Part shown: one piece after another, positions 31,341 to 33,492 of the stretch
How positions within the stretch are numbered: the stretch's first letter is position 1
Layout of the letters: each line of letters opens with the position of its first letter
NCBI GenBank assembly: GCA_030374765.1
Contig: JARGXX010000081.1
Location: forward strand, 1-33,492
Origin: Agarophyton chilense
Taxonomy: Eukaryota; Rhodophyta; Florideophyceae; Gracilariales; Gracilariaceae
Length of the DNA stretch: 33,492 nt
Reading direction: 5' to 3'
Program-made: the position numbers and the translations under genes
Notes under the pieces: model-generated
What the model saw: the letters and a program-made list of their open reading frames with translations, nothing else
Database searches by the model: none
Told to the model about the DNA's origin: nothing

Positions 31341-32408
31341 TTAGCCATGATTGCGCTTCGATGGGGCAGCGCCTGGCGTAAATTGAGCGTTAAACCCACG
31401 ATTTCGTTTTCTGGAGGAATCTTTCCTCGGGTTTCTTCCTCCACGACGAGGAACTGTGGACCTACCGTCTAAGTCGTTGCTCGATATCACCACAATCGAA
31501 ACAGAAAGACGACTTTCCATCTTTCCCGGCTTAAGATCGGTGCGTTTCCTCTTGCCATTGCCCGGTTTGAAAGACACGGTTGATGCATTTCCCTCTTTCC
31601 TATTTCCCAAGCGTGTTAGTACGCTCTCGTTGGATTGGAAAATTGCAAATAAGGCAGTTTGGACTTTCTGAACCACGATGTTTTCAAGGTCCTCCCTTAT
31701 ATAGTGAGCAGTAGAGCTCGAAGAGGTAAAAGAAAGACTCCATATGACTGTAACGGCGTCATCCAGGTTTAGATGGCATCTGCGGGAAGGATGAATTAGC
31801 TTGTTGATAGAAGGAGTTGGGCTAGTCTTTGAGTGAGTGTCTGTAAGATTACCCTCGAACTCAACGACCACTTCATTGATCTTTCTCTCGGTTACGAAAA
31901 GCTTTACCTTTGTCGTATTGTGATTATTGCTCCTCGAAATCTTAAGGTGAGGCCTCCACAGCATTTCACGAAGGTGAATTACGGACTCCTGAAACTTCAA
32001 AAGATTGATGTGGTACTGGGTATCCCCAGCATAACTTCCACTTCTCATACGAGTTTCGGCGAGAGAGATTGGTTGTAGTTTGGCATTGGTCAACGTCTCC
32101 TCACACAAAGATGCGTTGTTGAGTAGCGTTATTGCCAGAACATCTCCAACCTTAGATGAGAATGATAGTCCACCATGCACGAGATGCTCGGCTGCCAAGC
32201 CGCCGAAACGTGATACGAAGCTAGCCACAGGCTCGACCTTGCGACGACAGCAGTTTGTAACACGATTGAAAGAAGAAACCAAAAAAGAAACAACAGCAAT
32301 CGGATGGTCGACTTCAACAAGTTTACCATTTTTGCCTACCGCTTTGACTTGGTCCTCTTGCTTGTAATGAACAACTCCTTTTTCCTGGGCTTCGTCGCCA
32401 TTGAACAC
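31341..32408 (-). CDS. Copia gag-like protein, open frame of 355 codons
   Basis: First gene of the element, about 200 bases inside the 5' LTR, with start Met at 32408. The middle part has ASFVSRFGGLAAEHL, typical of gag proteins in this type of element, and LRE/LREMLWRPH. Toward the C-terminus the sequence becomes basic (KPGNGKRKR, RRGGRNPRKDSSRKRNR), fitting RNA binding. A zinc-knuckle-like FCFDCGD is readable near 31490-31505, but in another frame, so the end of the protein has probably been shifted by an indel. Gag forms the particles in which reverse transcription occurs. The frame is open, but the element as a whole is dead, and this one may also be altered at its C-terminus. Confidence 0.6.
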   Translation of the reverse strand: MFNGDEAQEKGVVHYKQEDQVKAVGKNGKLVEVDHPIAVVSFLVSSFNRVTNCCRRKVEPVASFVSRFGGLAAEHLVHGGLSFSSKVGDVLAITLLNNASLCEETLTNAKLQPISLAETRMRSGSYAGDTQYHINLLKFQESVIHLREMLWRPHLKISRSNNHNTTKVKLFVTERKINEVVVEFEGNLTDTHSKTSPTPSINKLIHPSRRCHLNLDDAVTVIWSLSFTSSSSTAHYIREDLENIVVQKVQTALFAIFQSNESVLTRLGNRKEGNASTVSFKPGNGKRKRTDLKPGKMESRLSVSIVVISSNDLDGRSTVPRRGGRNPRKDSSRKRNRGFNAQFTPGAAPSKRNHG

Positions 32409-32618
32409 CAGGTAAAGCTCTGTCGTACAGCCGTAGACCTAGAGTTGCAAAGATTGTTGGGTAACATCGATCGGTGCCCTTCTTGGCAGCACTATAAATA
32501 ATATCTACACATCCACAAACGTTGCGATGACAGTCTTGTAGATCCTTGGTAGGGTCAATCTTTTTGGTGTCTCTCGGATTGAAAGATATAACAGCTCATG
32601 AAGCTGGGTCCATAGCTA
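32409..32618 (-). promoter_or_regulatory. 5' leader of copia element 2 with probable primer-binding site
   Basis: Between the 5' LTR and the gag start. On the minus strand TGGACCCAGCTTC starts at 32612, a few bases after the LTR end. It has the TGG start expected for a site complementary to a tRNA ending in CCA. The tRNA species cannot be named. Confidence 0.5.
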
Positions 32619-32824
32619 TGGGAAACAGTCGTACGCAGAGCAAGAGGTCTGCCGGTCTAATTTCTACTATGCGCTTGAAACGCGCGGTAGAACCGAGGAA
32701 GATGGAACGGGCACAAGGTGCCCCCTCTTGCTCCTCTGTCTACAGTTTTTTGAGGTGGAGCAAGGGTGTGGCTTAGTATGCAGCGCCGGTGGCATTGAGC
32801 CAGGTGGCAATCATGTGTTACACA
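32619..32824 (-). repeat. 5' LTR of copia element 2
   Basis: Partner of 25868-26073. Begins TG and ends CA on the minus strand. Element transcription would start in this LTR. Confidence 0.8.
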
Positions 32825-32954
32825 CATACAGCCTGTACTATATATTCAACATAAGATCTCGAAAGCGTGGACACGTGTATACGGCAGACTCCTACTACCT
32901 TCCCACCAACTACAGTGACAGCACTTATCAATCACACGATATCCAACAATAACG

Positions 32955-33185
32955 TCATATTTGCAGCATCTCTTAATGCTCGCATTCGGGACAAATAGGG
33001 GACCCACATTCAGGACTTGTTCTGGGCCATATTTCACACACAAATAGTTGATCTTGTGTGGGCCCTATAAAAAACATTGATATCCTTGAGAAACCCGTTC
33101 GATTGTAGTTCTCGAAATTTAGAGTATATAGCATGTAGCATGACTGTCAGTCAAACTTCTGAGATGTCTTATAGACGCCCTGAAT
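32955..33185. repeat. RepB, left-part fragment
   Basis: Matches 21195-21425 of the fullest RepB copy and breaks off at GACGCCC, after which unrelated sequence (33186-33302) leads to RepC. Confidence 0.75.
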
Positions 33186-33302
33186 GTCGCTGGACACTTT
33201 GCAGGGTCGCCAGGCTGACTATAGACCAAGCTACAGCGCGGAACGAGCCTGACGTAGAGACTGAAAGATAAGAGCGAAAGCGATAGGATGCTATTAACGT
33301 AG

Positions 33303-33492
33303 AATCTGGAAGGTTGATCTCGAGTTAACGGTTTCTTCAAACGCCTGGAGGCGGCAGTACATGCGCAGAACTGCTGCAAAACCATTCTTGCTAGAAAAAA
33401 AGAAGTTTCCATTTACGAAGACCATTCAAAGAAGCTGACATTTTGATGTAGGAAGCGAATGTTCGCCCGTTATTAAAATGAGGAATGGTAAA
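33303..33492. repeat. RepC copy 2, cut by window end
   Basis: Highly similar to 17147-17341. The match runs to the last base of the window, so the repeat continues beyond it. Confidence 0.8.

Larger units (their letters stand above)
25868..32824 (-). mobile_element. Near-complete Ty1/copia retrotransposon with LTRs
   Basis: Bounded by two 206-bp LTRs, about 7.0 kb in total. On the minus strand the order is LTR, probable primer-binding site (TGGACCCAGC, ending at 32612), gag, protease, integrase, reverse transcriptase, RNase H, then 1.6 kb with an opposite-strand accessory gene, then LTR. Integrase before reverse transcriptase places it in Ty1/copia. Stops and frame changes throughout pol, and LTRs that differ at roughly one base in six, indicate an old, inactive copy. 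A 5-bp target duplication is not clear; CATAG left and CATAC right is the nearest candidate. Confidence 0.85.

Overview
This is a eukaryotic, nuclear, repeat-dominated window. No intact host gene was found. The recognisable pieces are relics of three host genes plus remains of at least five kinds of mobile element, all broken by stop codons or frame changes. The host relics (a WD40 protein, the Golgi tether subunit COG6 and an unidentified membrane protein) read without obvious introns and lie close together. That suggests a genome with compact, intron-poor genes and large repeat blocks. A red alga of the Chondrus/Gracilaria type would fit; this is inference from style and element mix, not proof.

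Layout, left to right. 66-1660 (+): decayed WD40-repeat gene. 1958-2948 (-): PIF/Harbinger transposase relic with a stop and a frameshift. 3490-5705: first copy of a long, apparently non-coding repeat (here RepA). 5911-6724 (+): membrane-protein relic, convergent with a COG6 pseudogene at 6783-8135 (-). 8815-13207 (+): CACTA/EnSpm transposon relic with a clear Transposase_21 (tnp2) core. 13378-18285: a nest in which RepB pieces lead into a second RepA copy, itself interrupted by a 446-bp tRNA-derived SINE (14865-15310) and by a larger insertion of about 1.67 kb (about 15722-17390). 18286-21194: nothing recognisable. 21195-21880: another RepB copy. 22030-24294 (-): Ty1/copia fragment (gag, protease, integrase; no reverse transcriptase), with a possible primer-binding/leader region up to about 25600. 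25868-32824 (-): a nearly full-length second Ty1/copia element with 206-bp LTRs. 32955-33185: RepB fragment. 33303-33492: RepC copy cut by the window end.

The most unusual feature is inside the second copia element. Between the end of pol and the 3' LTR, on the opposite strand, lies an accessory reading frame (26392-27739). Its first 25 residues after Met copy the tail of histone H3 (ARTK, RKS and later matches, 16 of 25 identical), but no histone fold follows. The rest of the frame ends in what may be a papain-like peptidase module. An antisense, LTR-proximal gene with a histone-tail mimic is a plausible candidate for an undescribed retroelement-encoded chromatin-interaction factor. This copy carries at least one frame change and one stop.

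The LTR pair, the SINE with its paralogous empty site, and the paired repeat copies are visible directly in the sequence. Protein family names rest on remembered family motifs and were not checked by a database search.
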